A DNA stretch of 64,000 nt from Thalassia testudinum (GCA_037157565.1 JAZHRO010000022.1:2604001-2668000), one strand, 5' to 3'. Numbered from the stretch's first letter, positions 1 to 11,965 are shown. The notes: generated by a model from the letters alone, not told the origin. Numbers and translations are program-made.

Positions 1-2333
1 GCGCAGCGGCAGCGGCAGCCGCAGTGAGCGCGGAGGAGGTGCGGCGTGCGAGGGCGGGGCTCTGCCGTGAGGGCGAGCTCGCCGGAGCGGCTTGGCCGGC
101 CGGCGGAGGGCGCAGGGGGCGCGGAGCGACGCGGAGAGGGACCTGCTGCGGGCTGAGCAGCAGACGCGCGAGGTGCGACGCGGGCGGTGTCGCGAGCGGA
201 GGCCGAGCAGGGTTCTGATTCTGGAAAAATTTCCAAAATCAGACGTCTGGATTGATATCCAGACGGCAAGGTCGACGTCTGTAAGATCATACAGACGTCT
301 GAAAGGTGAGTTTCCGCTTTCTTCTTCCTTCTTGTCGACTGACCGTACTGAGGGAGGGGGGTTGGCTGTGCGCAGGTTCGCTGATTCGTCATCCTTTGCG
401 AATCAGACGTCTGGAAGTTGTACCAGACGACGGGAGTGACCTCCAGACGTCCTGAGGGACCATCGGACGTCTGGGATCTAGGGCAGACGTCCCTGCAGAC
501 TTCTGGACGTCCGGGGAACCAAGCTGAACAGGTAATTCTCTGATCCACCGTTTAAGACGTCTGGAAGGAGTTCCAGACGTCTGATTTTGCACAGTATCGT
601 CTTTTTCGACCCGTTTAGGGCCCGTTTGGGCTCCGTTTTCCGCGATTCGAGTTGCGTTCGTTTCAGAATTAATTCCTCTACCCGCCTACAGTAGCTATAC
701 ACTGTTTTGAGACACTCCTTGTGTTTGATCCTTGTGATAGGACCTCGTTCGGTTGCAGTCTTGAGAGTCGCGGAGGCGCGCGGGATTCCCGATCACGCCC
801 CCATTACTCCCGTTGTACCTGGTAGAGTGGCTTTAAGTATTAATAAAATCTGTTAAAGTATGGAACCATAACTAGAACCTAGGGCATTGCATGAATCCTA
901 GGAATGAGAAATATATGGAATGATAGCTCCTAGGTGTTGCATGAATCCTAGGGCCGGAAAACTAGATTGTATGATAGATCCTAGGATATGGCATGAATCC
1001 TAGGATGGAAAAACTAGTGGAATGTATATTACTGCAGTCTTGGAAAAATGGAAGGGAATATATAAAGCTGCCTGTAAATTTAATTAACAGCTGCCTGTTA
1101 TGAATAAAGAAACATGTTTGAGATCATGGAATTTGAGAACGTGAATCTGGAAAGTGAAACATATGATGTTCTAAGATAAAGAGCTGGAACCCTACGGGGA
1201 ATTAGGAGTGGAACTCCTGGAAAGAAAAAGGAATGGAACTGAGATGTAGTTTGTACTGTCTCTTGGGTACGCAGTACCAAGGGAAGTACCTGTACCTGTT
1301 TAGTGCAGAGTGGGGCCAGCCGCCCCAGGGACCCGGGGTTAGGATTGGCCGCTCTGTACCGACTTGTTGGCCCTCGTGTACGTAGTACCGAGGAGAGCTA
1401 TTAGTGTTAGGAGAGTACTAGCTACCCCACGGGCCCCGGGGTTCTGCTAGCCTCCTTCACCGACTTGTTAGGCCCACTAGGGCAAACCAGGGTAGTCAGG
1501 CGAGGGTGCGCGGACTGAGGAGGGGTTGGACCCCTGTTACTGAGAGGGCTCTGCCCTGGTTCCGTGCTGTGCTTTGGGCGCACCCGTTAACGGAAACGAC
1601 TGACCGCGTGCCAGTGCGGGCTAGCTACCTGTGCGTTTATCGCGCGTGCCGTAGTCACCGTTACGTCTGTCAGTGACCTTGGGGTGGTTGACTGAGGGTA
1701 GGATCACCACGGGGGACTCTCCCGGCCAGGAGAGCACCACGTGCTACTTCTACTTTTGGAAAAGACTGCAATCAAGATCGTTCCCACGAGGACATTCGAG
1801 ATCAAGTAAAGGATCTGAGAAATAAATGAAATAGTGAGAAAAAATTGAAAGATGTGAATAAAGGAAGTAATAGAACATAACAGCTACTGTACACTCTACT
1901 GTTGCCTTAGTTAGTTTGCCACTCTACTCAGCGTTTTGCTGACGTGTTACACTCGTTACCTTTTTCAGGACCAGGTGTTGAGCAGCCAGGGTCGGCGGCT
2001 GCAGAGGACGCTGGGCCGAGTAGGGTCCAGTAGAGTTACCACAGCTTTGTACCCCTTTTGTTTCTATTCTAGTGAGTAGTTTTTGTTTCCGCTGTACCTT
2101 CTTTACCTGCAGTTTTTGTTATATGATAAATGTTGTTTTACTGTTGTGGTGGTACCTACTGTAGTAGTTTCTTTCCTTACTGCTGTACTTTCTTACTGTT
2201 AGTTATATTCATGCTGAATGTGGTTTATTTTACTGTCTTTTGGTTACTTCCTCGTTGGACGACTGGGTCTTGGGATTAGTCGAGTCGGTCCGGTTCTCGT
2301 GTCTCGTAGGGACTCGGGAACCGGGTCGTTACA
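1..2333 (+). mobile_element. Tekay-type chromovirus LTR (copy E1), 3' part
   Basis: This is a partial LTR on the plus strand; its 5' end lies outside the window. It ends in GGGTCGTTACA, and the same terminus, reverse complemented, bounds the LTRs of element D near 54423 and 62162. The order of blocks matches D: a GC-rich stretch, an array of GACGTC palindromes, a block around 822 beginning CTGGTAGAGTGG, then a block with many CCGGGGTT and GTACCGAG motifs (1310-1500), then a terminal block near 2270-2333. No primer binding site follows, so this is a solo or truncated LTR. The GC-rich open frames at 24-439 are LTR sequence, not a gene. Confidence 0.8.
242..581. repeat. 20-bp-phased GACGTC palindrome array in LTR
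   Basis: Ten GACGTC hexamers start at 242, 274, 294, 406, 446, 466, 486, 506, 556 and 576. Most neighbours are exactly 20 bp apart, and decayed copies at 262 and 426 fill the phase. The usual context is CCAGACGTCTGG, which is self-complementary. ACGT-core palindromes are known binding sites of plant bZIP factors (C-box). A regulatory role here is inferred from position in the U3-like part of an LTR. Confidence 0.8.
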
Positions 2334-3654
2334 GCTGGTAGAGTGGCTTCCCCTAATTTAAATACAAACCTGAATGCATGCGTGGAATGAATGATTAGAA
2401 CCTAGGGTATGACACGAATCCTAGGACTAGAAATACTGGAATGTCTGTATTGAATGAATGGAATGCAGTCTTGAATGAGTAGATAGAATGATAACAATTG
2501 CATGTAAATGAATAACAGCTGCATGCGAAATATGTAGTACTTGTGCTAGTTAACTGTTGTATGTAACTTTCTTGTTGTACACGTGAAATGACATAATATG
2601 AGCTGCACGTATATAATTTGGGAATGGTAATGTGAATGTTGGAAATTACGAGCTACCTGTGTATAACCTGAGTATAGAAATGTGAACGATAGAATTACAA
2701 GTTGCATGTGTATAACCTGAGAATGGAAATAGAAATGATGAAACCTGGTATGGAATGGCATGAGGAATATGAGTATGAACCCTACGAGGAATTAGGAGTA
2801 GAGCTCCTGGAATTAAATGGAATGGATCTGGAATTGAGAGTAGGGAAGTGAGCTGGCTCTTGAGTACGGAGTACCAAGGAGAGCGACTATCCCCTTGTTT
2901 AGTGCAGAGCGGAGCTAGCCGCCCTTGGGTTGGGACCTAGGGTTAGGATTGGCCACTTTATACCGACTTCTTGGCCCTCGCATACACAGTATCGGGGAGA
3001 GCTACTAGTGTAGAGAGAGAGCTAGCCAACCCACGGGGCCCGGGGTTCAGCTAGCCGCCCTACACCAACTTGTTAGGCCCACTGGGAAAACCAAGGTAGT
3101 CAAGTGAGGGTGCGCAGACTGTGGAGGGGCGAGACCCCTATTTGGTTACTGAGAGGGGCTAGACCCCTGTTACTGAGAGGGCTAGGCCCTATACTGGTTC
3201 TGTGCTGTACTTTGGGCACACCCATTAACGGAAACGACTGACTGCGTGCCAGTGCGGGGTAGTACCCGTGCGCTTATCGCGCATACCGTAGTCACCGTTA
3301 CATCTGTCCGTGACCTTGGGGTGGTTGACTGGGTGTAGGATCACCACAGGGGACTCTCCCGGCCATGAGAGCACCACGTGTGCCTTCTACTCTTCAGAAA
3401 GGACTGCAATCAAGATCGTTCCCACGAGGAACATTCAAGATCAAGAAAGAGATCTGATAAATAAACCAATGGGTGAAAAGAAATAATTTGTGAAATAATG
3501 CAATTGGAAAACAACAACTGCCTGTCCACTTTTACTGCTTTAGTTAGTTGGTTGCCACTCTACTCAGCGTTCGCTGACTTTGTATACTCATAACCCCTTT
3601 TTAGGTCAAGGTGTTGAGCAACCAGAGCCTACGGCTGCAGAAGGTGCTGGGCCC
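2334..3654 (+). mobile_element. Second truncated Tekay-type LTR copy (E2)
   Basis: Directly after E1 ends, the sequence restarts at the CTGGTAGAGTGG block, the point matching 822 in E1. It then runs collinear with E1 to about 3654, where it stops inside a block ending GGTGCTGGGCCCA. Both ends are therefore truncated relative to E1 and D. It carries the same internal landmarks, including a repeated GACCCCTATT stretch near 3140 that also appears in D. It has no coding capacity. Unequal recombination or nested insertion followed by deletion would explain the head-to-tail arrangement. Confidence 0.75.
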
Positions 3655-3769
3655 ACAATCAACATCTCTTTGATTGACTCTCCCTCTTCATCATGAAAAG
3701 CTCATAATTTTGCATTAGTAATTAGTAAATTAACTCTAGTTTCCTTTATTTTGATGTCCCCTCGTGAGT

Positions 3770-4105
3770 GACTTCGATGATGCTCTAGATCTCATAGGCT
3801 ATCTTGCAGGCTGAAACTCGTTTGAACTCTGCTCTGGAAAGCCCATCGAAGAATGCGTTCATCGCCTTCGCATTATGCGTTGCCATTTTCTTCTGATCCA
3901 GAGTTGCTGCTACTCCTTCCTTAATCTCAGGGCGTGTGTATTTTGAGGCAATGACATCCCACACTCGAAATCCATTGATTCCAAGAAGATCTGCATCCTG
4001 GTCTTCTAGTATCCGTAATTCATTCCATCAAATAATAGAGGTCGAACTGCTGAATGTCTCTCTGCATACATGTCAACAGATGACTTTGGCATCTTCTAGA
4101 TAATG
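3770..4105 (-). pseudogene. SIRE-like Copia Gag, N-terminal fragment
   Basis: Read on the minus strand just after the primer site, a frame contains residues like KAMNAFFDGLSRAEFKRVS and later EVTHEG. These match the UBN2-type Gag domain of SIRE/Maximus-like Copia elements. One in-frame stop follows KIAYEI. Everything beyond the first domain is missing because the adjacent LTR copy E2 ends at about 3654. Gag normally forms the virus-like particle. Confidence 0.6.
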
Positions 4106-4121
4106 AAGCTCTGATACTAAA
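4106..4121 (-). other. Primer binding site of SIRE-like Copia
   Basis: On the minus strand, TTTAGTATCAGAGCTTC directly follows the LTR end. It is a near match to the initiator-Met tRNA 3' end complement (TGGTATCAGAGC) used by Copia elements to prime minus-strand DNA synthesis. Confidence 0.65.
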
Positions 4122-5120
4122 TGAGGGTGCTTGCATATTGTAATAGTATACTAGAGGAGAGGGGTGAATAGTATCACTTTAAAAATTCAAAATCAATCCA
4201 CAAAAGTATCAAGCATATATAACACTTGGATTTATAGTGGAAATCCAAATTGGGGGAAAACCACTACCTAAGCCTCTCATATTAGGATTTTCCCGACTAG
4301 GTGAAGCTAGTCAATCCACTAATGTACCACTTGAACGAGGGTGGCACAACCTCTTTACAATGATCCCTTCTCTTATTAACCTAAAGAGAAGCAAATAACA
4401 ATAACAACAGATTTCTCCCAACAACTTGGGATCCGTTAATCAAAAGCAACAATATATAAAAGAACAATAAGAACCTATGGAACCTTAATAAAAGTCAAAC
4501 CAGAATTTCAATGGAGGTTTGAATTGGCATGCTTTGGAAGGCATGAAAATAGGAGCGTAAAAGCACTTGGAGAAGCACGATAAGCTCTTTGCTTTTGAGT
4601 AGTTTTTCTACTTGAGAGTGTATTGAAAAAGAGTGCGTACAACCCCTCTATTATACTAGTAAATTGACCTGAATAGGAAATCAAATTGGCTGATCAATTA
4701 AGGTAGCTTGGTTGATCAAAATGAGGTTGGGCCGATCAATTTAGTTATTTGATTGATGTATCATTGGTCGATTAATTAACCTAAATGATCGATCAAAAGT
4801 GTATTTATCAACTTCCTAAAATGGGCTGGTTTGATCAATTAATTAAGTTGGTTGGTCGATCAATGACTTTGGTAGATCAATTAATTTAGTTGGTTGATCA
4901 ATAACCCAAAAAATTTATTTTTAATGAGGAATGTAAAAATCCCTTTGAAACTTATTTTGAGATTCCTTACAAAATATTCTAGACTCAATAAATAAAAAGT
5001 GACACTGAGATATGGATCATCATTCTTTTAGCTTTGATCCATGAGAGAAGCTTTCATCCATGAGAAAGAGTCCTAAAATATTAGTCTTTGCAAATAGCAT
5101 AATTTTGGTACATCAAAACA
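4122..5120 (-). mobile_element. SIRE-like Copia LTR
   Basis: This 999-bp block reads TGTTTTGATGTACC at its minus-strand 5' end and CACCCTCA at its 3' end, the TG...CA form. The start TGTTTTGATG is typical of SIRE-type LTRs. A primer site flanks its downstream side and a polypurine-like tract its upstream side. A single normal LTR should show only one of these. A run of TTGATCAA-type repeats (4680-4910) makes part of it low complexity. Confidence 0.7.
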
Positions 5121-5364
5121 GAGGTACTTATATTCTCCCCCTTTTTGTTGTCAACAAAATTATAATTATGTATAGACATATGAATACGAATAGTAATGCA
5201 TAATATCTCCTCTTTTTTGTTTCAACAAAAAGTAAAACATGCAGTTATCAAATTTAATTATCTCTCCCTTAAACATGCAATTGACGTAACAATCATAACA
5301 TGTAGTTTAAAGAAAGAGATATTCATTTGAGAGAGATATAATCATGCATATAAGTAATTAAGTG
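5121..5364 (-). other. 3' internal region and polypurine tracts of SIRE-like Copia
   Basis: On the minus strand, AACAAAAAGGGGGAGAATAT lies just before the LTR start and fits a plus-strand polypurine primer. A second, decayed copy (AACAAAAAAGAGGAGATATT) sits near 5205-5230. SIRE-like elements often show repeated purine tracts before the 3' LTR. No ORF is seen. Confidence 0.6.
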
Positions 5365-5760
5365 CAGGGAGTCGGATAGGCCAAAAGAGCACTTAGTGGC
5401 ACTTGTCATTTTATTGGAGAATCTCTGGTATCATAGTTCTCTAAGAAACAGACATGTGTTTCACTTTCTACAACCAAAGCAGAATAACTTGCTGCTTCAC
5501 TTGCTTGCTCTTGAGTCATTTCAATGAGACAAACTTTGTCTGATGTTAGATTAATTTTTACGCAATCTAAAATTCTATGTGATAGTACAAGTGCAATCAA
5601 TTTATCCAAGAATCCGGTACAACATTCACGTACCAAGCACATAAATGTTCAACATCATTTTGTTAGAGATAATGTGCTTCATGGTGCCATTCATTTAGTA
5701 TTTATAGATACTGAAAAATAATTGGCAAATATTTTTACAAAACCTGTTGCAGCAAAGTGA
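5365..5760 (+). pseudogene. Copia RNase H fragment
   Basis: The plus strand encodes a decayed Copia RNase H C-terminus. Successive pieces resemble GTCHFIGESLVS, FSKKQTCVSFSTTKAE, ILCDSTSAINLSKNPVQHSRTKHI and LANIFTKPV. It has in-frame stops near 5436, 5488 and 5718 and a one-base insertion near 5391. RNase H removes the RNA template during reverse transcription. It is opposite in strand to the adjacent SIRE-like LTR, so either an inversion or a separate element end is needed. Confidence 0.75.
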
Positions 5761-8393
5761 TTTTTCTTCATTAGAAGAAAATTAGGGCTTTGTATAATAA
5801 CAGAAATTTAAAATTAATTGATTGATTGTTTTACAACTTGTTTGTAATTACAAGACTTATGAAATGAACTAAACAGGTCAAGAGAATATTGTTCGATCAC
5901 TTTACGTAAAAAAGTGTAATGTCATTAGACGTTGAGGAAAGAAAGAATCTCTTAACAACTCCTAAGCCCATGCAGAGTAAACCAGTTCTCAAGTTGTAAC
6001 AGGCATTAAGTTAATTTAACTCAAAATTTATTGGGAGTTGTATTGAGTTAATTCAACTCCCAATCTTGATTAGTGCTGCATACAAACACAATCAAAGTAA
6101 CATATCTCATTATAATAGTTGTGTAATCTTCGATCAATTTTAACATTTGACAGGTATGAATATGTATAAATATATTGTTATTTCTGCTGATATAACAGAT
6201 AATAAAAAATTTACACATGATGGAGAAATTAAAATCACCGAAATTGCTCATGTGCTTTGTCAATTGAACTTTCACTTTAGTTTGTTGTTTCACCAAACCT
6301 CGATAACCAATAAGCATAAAAGAGGAAGAATTCAAAGTAAAAGAAACAGTGAAAAAAAACAATGTAACCCAAACCAACGTGCCATGGTAGTGAGGTACCA
6401 AAATGCCAATGAGACAGAATTTGGTTTTTAGCAAATCCAATAGGCAAAACAGTACTATAAGCTCGCATTCCAACAGTAGGTGATACTTAAATTTCCCTAC
6501 TATTTTTCCCCCTAAATGGAAACAAACATACACTGGATCGTTTACAAGGGAGTAGATGCTACATTTTTCCCAAGCGTTCAAATCGGAGAGTTTGATAACA
6601 AGCGTTGCATCAAGAAACCAAGAACAACAGATCTCAAACAAAGAGAAGGCAAACTGACTAAAAAACGGCCAACTATTTGCCATTGACATGAATAATCTAC
6701 CAAAACGGGAAAGCATTCTCAGCAAATCAAAGAGGGAAAACATTACGGTAAGCTGTAATTCCAGCAGTAGCTGGTACTCTAACTTTGTACATTTATTCCA
6801 AATAACAATAAGCATGCACTCGAGCCTTTAGAATACAATAAGCTGCTACCAGCCATAACAATGAATCAAAATCATTGTCTTCTCTAATTGAAGTTATCCA
6901 AACAGTTTACAAGACGATCAAGTTGAAATGAGAAGGTTGAATTGTGTGGGGTGTCCCTATAGAAGATTTGAAATGTCCAGTGCATCTACAAGTAAGATAT
7001 GTTTCTTTTATCCTAAAAATTGAAAATATGTTACTTTAAAAAAAAAACAAAATCATCAATGGGAACAACAATAACTGATGCTCGAACAGTCTTTACTTCA
7101 AAAGTTGAGTAATAGTTCGTTTTGAATTTTTTAGGAAAAATCCAATGGGTAAGTTCTGAAAATTGCAATGTAACTCAAGTCTGTGGAAGCTACTTTCCTC
7201 TCCATTGGCAAGTCAGAAGTTAACACATGTAGCTTATGAAAGTAATGGCTTTTTCATGTTAATGATCAACAAAAATGGAAAAGTTTACGGTGTTCTTTGA
7301 ATGTCTAATACTGAATTCTTTATAATGCTTCGGTCTTGGATAATCTTGCAATTTTTTATAATGCTTTGGTCTTCAGTCAAGAGATCTTTTTTCCTGAGCA
7401 AATGAAACGATGACTATTTGAGATCACTGGCCATCCAGTTCTATTAAAAACATCAAAGCAGTTATAATAATTGTTTTAACCAACTACTTTATGTCAACCA
7501 ATATGTACCAGAAAGTTCTTTCTTGTGAAATAAATTAATAAATGTGTAAGAAAAAGTTCTGATATGATCTTTTTCACATATGGAATGCAAAACATGAATT
7601 TTGGCCTTTTGAGTTTTATGATATGTTTTAAATACATAGGTCTATTTTGTACCAGAAAAGTTCAGAACACAAGAAACATCAATAAGCATAACGCCCTTAC
7701 CATTAAGCTCTAGGATATTTTTAACTTCTTAGAGGAATTCTCTGATACAAAATTTCAGTTTGTCTACAAGCTATAAGTTTTTGTGAAACCATTAAATTGG
7801 TGGTAAAAAATACAAGGCTTCCGAATTATCAGGCTGCTAATTGTAGATGTGTGCAGGGGATGCTGGCAAGAAATGAAACTGTTGAGCTAGATATATAGCC
7901 ACTCAAGGATCACATCTATAATGATTGTCACAGAAAAAATTGGTGTCTTATAAGCAGAGATTAAAATGACACCTCATTAATTTAAAAAAAGGCATACAAA
8001 ATGAGAGATTTGTTTGAGGTGGTTCAGACATCTACAGAGGTATTTCCATGCATCAGTCTAAACAGGTTAAAAGTTGGATGGTAAGCCTGAGAAAAGGAAT
8101 CAGTATGGATTGGAAGTGTTGAAAAGAAACTACCATGCACGATTTTAGGGTAACCTGAAATATATCTACATGGAGGAAATATATCCTTGTAAATGATCCC
8201 TCTCAACAAATTCAACAAGATAAACTTTGCACTAACCTCACATTCCAAAAGTAGATGCTACTTCATCTTTTCTTTTTTAACCCAAAATACAACAACCATG
8301 CATGTGGAGCCTTGACATACAAACACCAGCTGAACTAATAGTTTGCCAACAAGCATAGCATCTACAAATCACAAGGCAACATTACCTGAACTA
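5761..8393. other. AT-rich gene-poor stretch with diverged internal repeats
   Basis: I see no recognisable gene. Diverged copies of one module recur near 6430-6620, 6720-6850 and 8236-8380. They contain words such as CATTCCAACAGTAGGTG, AATAAGCATGCA and ACAAGCATTGCATC. The same kind of words continue at 20530-20560 beyond Copia K, so both sides were once contiguous. A 255-codon minus-strand frame (6048-6815) has intron-like, hydrophobic, Phe/Leu/Cys-rich composition and I do not call it a gene. This may be old intron or intergenic DNA. Confidence 0.5.
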
Positions 8394-8398
8394 ATAAC

Positions 8399-8533
8399 AG
8401 TTGAAGAAAAGAATGCACTATTTCATTATAGGAGCCCTACACCTCTTTTTAAAGAGAAGAGGTGTGGGAAAATAACATCATGGTCCATAAGAAATAAAGA
8501 CATAAAATAAATATAACATCACCATCTTTAACA
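8399..8533 (-). repeat. 3' LTR of Copia K
   Basis: This is a 135-bp LTR. On the minus strand it starts TGTTAAAGATGGTGATG, just after a purine-rich GCTTGAGGGAGAG tract that fits a polypurine primer. It ends CTTCTTTTCTTCAACT-like at 8399. The flanking ATAAC is the target duplication. Confidence 0.85.
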
Positions 8534-8540
8534 CTCTCCC

Positions 8541-9023
8541 TCAAGCTGGAGCATGAATATCTATCATGCTCAGCTTAGAACATGCCTCAAAGGCAGATCT
8601 CGCTAGGGGATTTGTGAAGACATTTGTTGCCTGCTCCTCAGAAGTGACACTCGTGGTATGTAGCATTCCACGCTGAATGAGATCCCTAGTATAGTGGCAG
8701 TCAATCTCAACATGCTTGGTCCTCTCGTGGAACATAGGGTTATTAGCAATGTAAGTCATTGCTCTGTTATCATACCGCATCTCCATAGATCTATCCTAAG
8801 GAACATGAAGATCTAACAGAACTGAGTTGACTCAGACCATCTCAATGGCTGTTTGGGCCATGGCCCTATACTCTGACTCGGCACTGGATTGAGATACAAC
8901 CGCTTGCTTCTTGATCCTCCATGTAACCAGATTGCTTGCAACAAAGTTGCAAAACCCTGTAGTAGATTTTCTGTCCCCAGCATAGCTAGCATAATCAGCA
9001 TCAGAGTATGCTACAATCCCCAT
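8541..9023 (-). pseudogene. Copia K RNase H
   Basis: Two frames carry Copia RNase H. The first (9023-8832) contains SDADYASYAGDRKSTTGFC and SQSSAESEYRAMAQ, with the conserved D of SDADY and E of AESEY visible. The second (8786-8541) contains the C-terminal region with FHERTKHVEIDCHYTRD. A stop or shift separates them, so the product is broken. RNase H degrades the RNA strand of the replication intermediate. The frame ends at the polypurine tract beside the LTR, as expected for the end of a Copia polyprotein. Confidence 0.85.
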
Positions 9024-9305
9024 GGGTGTTCCCTTGCAGAATAATAATCCTTATCCTGGTGCTTTCCTCACATACCTAAGCACCTGCATTGCAGCTTTCC
9101 AGTGCTGCCTAGTTGGCTTATCTATAAAATGGGTAAGACTACCAACAGACAAAGACAAGTCTGGATGAGTGATGCTGAGGTAAAGGAGCTTACCCACTAG
9201 CTACATATAGGCTTTATTGTCAACCATCTCAGATCTCTCATCATATAAATGGACCTTGGGATCCATGGGAATATTTGGAGCCTTTGCTGTTAACATGCCG
9301 ATTTC

Positions 9306-10130
9306 CTAAAGAAGATCAAGAGCATACTTCCTCTGAGAGAGTACTACTCCATCCCTGCCACGTGCAACTTCAATCCCCAAGAAATACCTCAACTGTCTTA
9401 GATCCTTCATGACAAACTTCTTTAATAAGTGCCTCTTGACTTCATCTATCCCATCTCTGTCATCCCCAGTGATGATAAGATCATCCACATATACCAGGAG
9501 TGCCACAGTCCCCCTGTCAGTCTTCCTAGTAAATAAGGAGTGATTTGAAGTAGAGTACCTCAGACCAATCTAGTGGAGTATCTCTGATAACTTCTGAAAC
9601 CAAGTTCTTAAACTCTATTTTAATCCATAGATTATTTTTCTCAATCTGCACACACACTCCCCCTGAACCTTAAAACTCGAGGGTTGTTGCATGTAAACTT
9701 CCTCCTGAAGATTGTTGTAGAGCAAGGCATTCTTCACATCCAATTGGTATAATGGCCAGTCTCTGTGAGCAGCAACAGAAATAAGTATCCGGACAGTGGC
9801 AAGCCGAGCAACAGGAGAAAAAGTATCAAAGAAGTCTACTCCATATGTCTGGGTGAACCTCTTTGCTACTAGCCTGGCCTTATACCTCGAAATAGACCCA
9901 TTAGGATTGTATTTCAAGGCAAAGACCCATTGAGAGCCAACCAGTCGTGTGCTAGTAGGACGTGAGATGAGATCCCAAGTCTGTCTACTCCGAAGTACTG
10001 CCATCTCATCCTCCATGGCTTGATGCCACTTTGGATCAAGCATGGCCTGCTGATAGGTAGACGGAATGTGTGACGCTATAAGTGCCTGACAAAAGCTGCT
10101 AAACTGAGGAGCAAGACCATTAGTAGCCAA
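9306..10130 (-). pseudogene. Copia K reverse transcriptase
   Basis: The frame 10130-9615 contains the start of the Copia RT domain, with motifs [33 protein letters not shown] and LDVKNALL. The frame 9506-9306 contains the catalytic YVDD box (VYVDDLIITG) and LRYFLGIEV. A stop-rich gap near 9510-9610 separates them, so the enzyme is inactive as read. The residue expected before FTQT in many relatives is G, and here it is R. It converts genomic RNA to cDNA. Confidence 0.88.
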
Positions 10131-10474
10131 ACTACCTGCAACTCAATATCTAGACTCACAGGTGAGCGATTCCCTCCTAATGGCAATAGGGAGATCTAAA
10201 TCATTTGGTACCTTTGACTGAGTCGCTTTAGAAGGAGCCTCGCCACTGTGGTGGTTTGCACTGTTTGGGGAGTCGGGTCTAACCAACCTGTCACTGGCAT
10301 CAGGTACCCTCTCAACTACCTGTGAACCATCAGCTGCTGGTGAAGGAGGAGGCCTCTGAAAAGTAGTGTATGCCTGTGATAAGTATGTAATGGCCTATGC
10401 AATCTCTCAAAGTCATCCAAGGAGGAAGAGTTCATCTATCTATTAACTAGAGGTTTAGACTGAGAAGTAGACAC

Positions 10475-11346
10475 CTAAGTCTCTATACATGGAATAGGCA
10501 GGGGAAGAGAGGCAACATCATCACAAGAGCTCCTCTGTCTAGTTACTGAGAAATATGATGTATCCTCGTGAAAAGTCACATCAGTGCTAACATAATGTCC
10601 ATTCTGCAGAGGATCATAGCAACGGTACCCCTTCTGTGTCCTAGAGTACCCCAAAAATATGCATTTGACAGCGTAAGGAGCCAGCTTGTCATGACCAGGT
10701 GACGACACATGGATGAATGCAACACATCCCAAGGTCCTAGGAGACACATGAAATAACTCATCATTTAGATGTAGAAGAAGAACCGGTATCTGCTCGTAAA
10801 GAACTGAGCTGGGCATCCTGTTGATGAGATAAGTCACTGTCAAAACAGCATCCCCCCAATATCTTTGTGGCACATTGTGATGAATCAATAATGTACGGGC
10901 AACATCCAACAAGTGTCTGTGCTTCCGTTCTGCGACTTCGTTTTGCTGTGAAGTGTAAGGACAAGTGGTCTGGTGGACAATCCCACTGTTGCTGAATACT
11001 GTGTACTAATCTCCAGAAGAAAAGTCTCTATGCATCTTCCAACCTCTGCCTTGCTCTTCAACAAAAACACCATGTGGCTCTAGAAAAATCATCTACAACA
11101 ACCAGGTAGTACCGGTGTCCCATCCGGTCTAGGACTCTACATGGTCCCCATACGTCCATATGCAGCAACTGAAATAATGTCGAACATCCAGGAGAAGCAT
11201 TAGCTGGAAAAGAGGATAGATGGTGCTTACCCAATTGGCAAGCATCACACTGTATGGTAGCAGCTGGAGAAATATGTGGTACCACCCTCCTGAGGCAATC
11301 CAGAGACAAGTGGCCAAGACGAACATGCCACTATAGAACACTTCCG
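10475..11346 (-). pseudogene. Copia K integrase
   Basis: The frame 11309-11058 contains QCDACQLGKHH, the CxxC half of the integrase zinc motif, then HMDVWGP with the first catalytic Asp and a VVVDDFSR motif with the second. The frame 10912-10475 contains IHHNVPQRYWGDAV, TYLINRMPS and FLGYSRTQKGYRCYDP, typical of the C-terminal core and GKGY-type tail. Frames are broken around 10913-11057. Element A is inserted immediately upstream, at the HHCC region. Confidence 0.85.
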
Positions 11347-11965
11347 CTACCTGATGTAAACATGTTTACACTACTTAAAATATCTATTTATGCATGTTCT
11401 TAAGCATAGAATTGCATTGCATACTATAAATATTGCATAACATGCATCATCTTGCATTTAGATTAGTTTGAATAAAATGGAGGTTAATTGTCTCCTTTTA
11501 TGTTCAGGGATAGGATAAACTTTTTATCGGGGTCTCGGATCGAAGATCCAACCGTACAGATGTGATCAGAGCGACGATTGGAGTTCAACGACTCCAAGAT
11601 CGCCCTAATCAGACATCTATAGCATCAGATAGAGATCGGGGAACCCTAGAAGATCAAGGGCCAAGATGGTGTGAATCCGCACTTCAAATGACAAATCCGA
11701 CAACACGAATGGATTTGAATCGATGATCGCAGCCTAACGGCACGAAAATCGTCTCAATCCGACAACCGTGGCACCATCTACATCATTTAGAAGATGGATG
11801 GCTAAGATGGCGACACGTGGCGCCATCCGACCGCCCAAACCGGCCTATCTGATCTTGAATACCACCGCACCCTTCTACCACGCGTTAGATCTGGACCGCA
11901 CGATCGCGATCCAACGGCCGTGGGCAGCCGCACCTCAAAACACCCACGCGCCTATTTCCCTTCCG

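Noticed and set aside
24..439. GC-rich overlapping open frames at the window start
   Set aside because: They lie in U3-like LTR sequence that aligns with element D's LTR in reverse, and the frame content follows GC bias and the GACGTC array.
242..581. Regular 20-bp repeat resembling a CRISPR array
   Set aside because: Units are degenerate palindromes without fixed long repeats or unique spacers, and the setting is a plant LTR.
6048..6815. 255-codon minus-strand frame
   Set aside because: Low-complexity hydrophobic composition in AT-rich DNA, no recognisable motif, and it overlaps diverged internal repeats.
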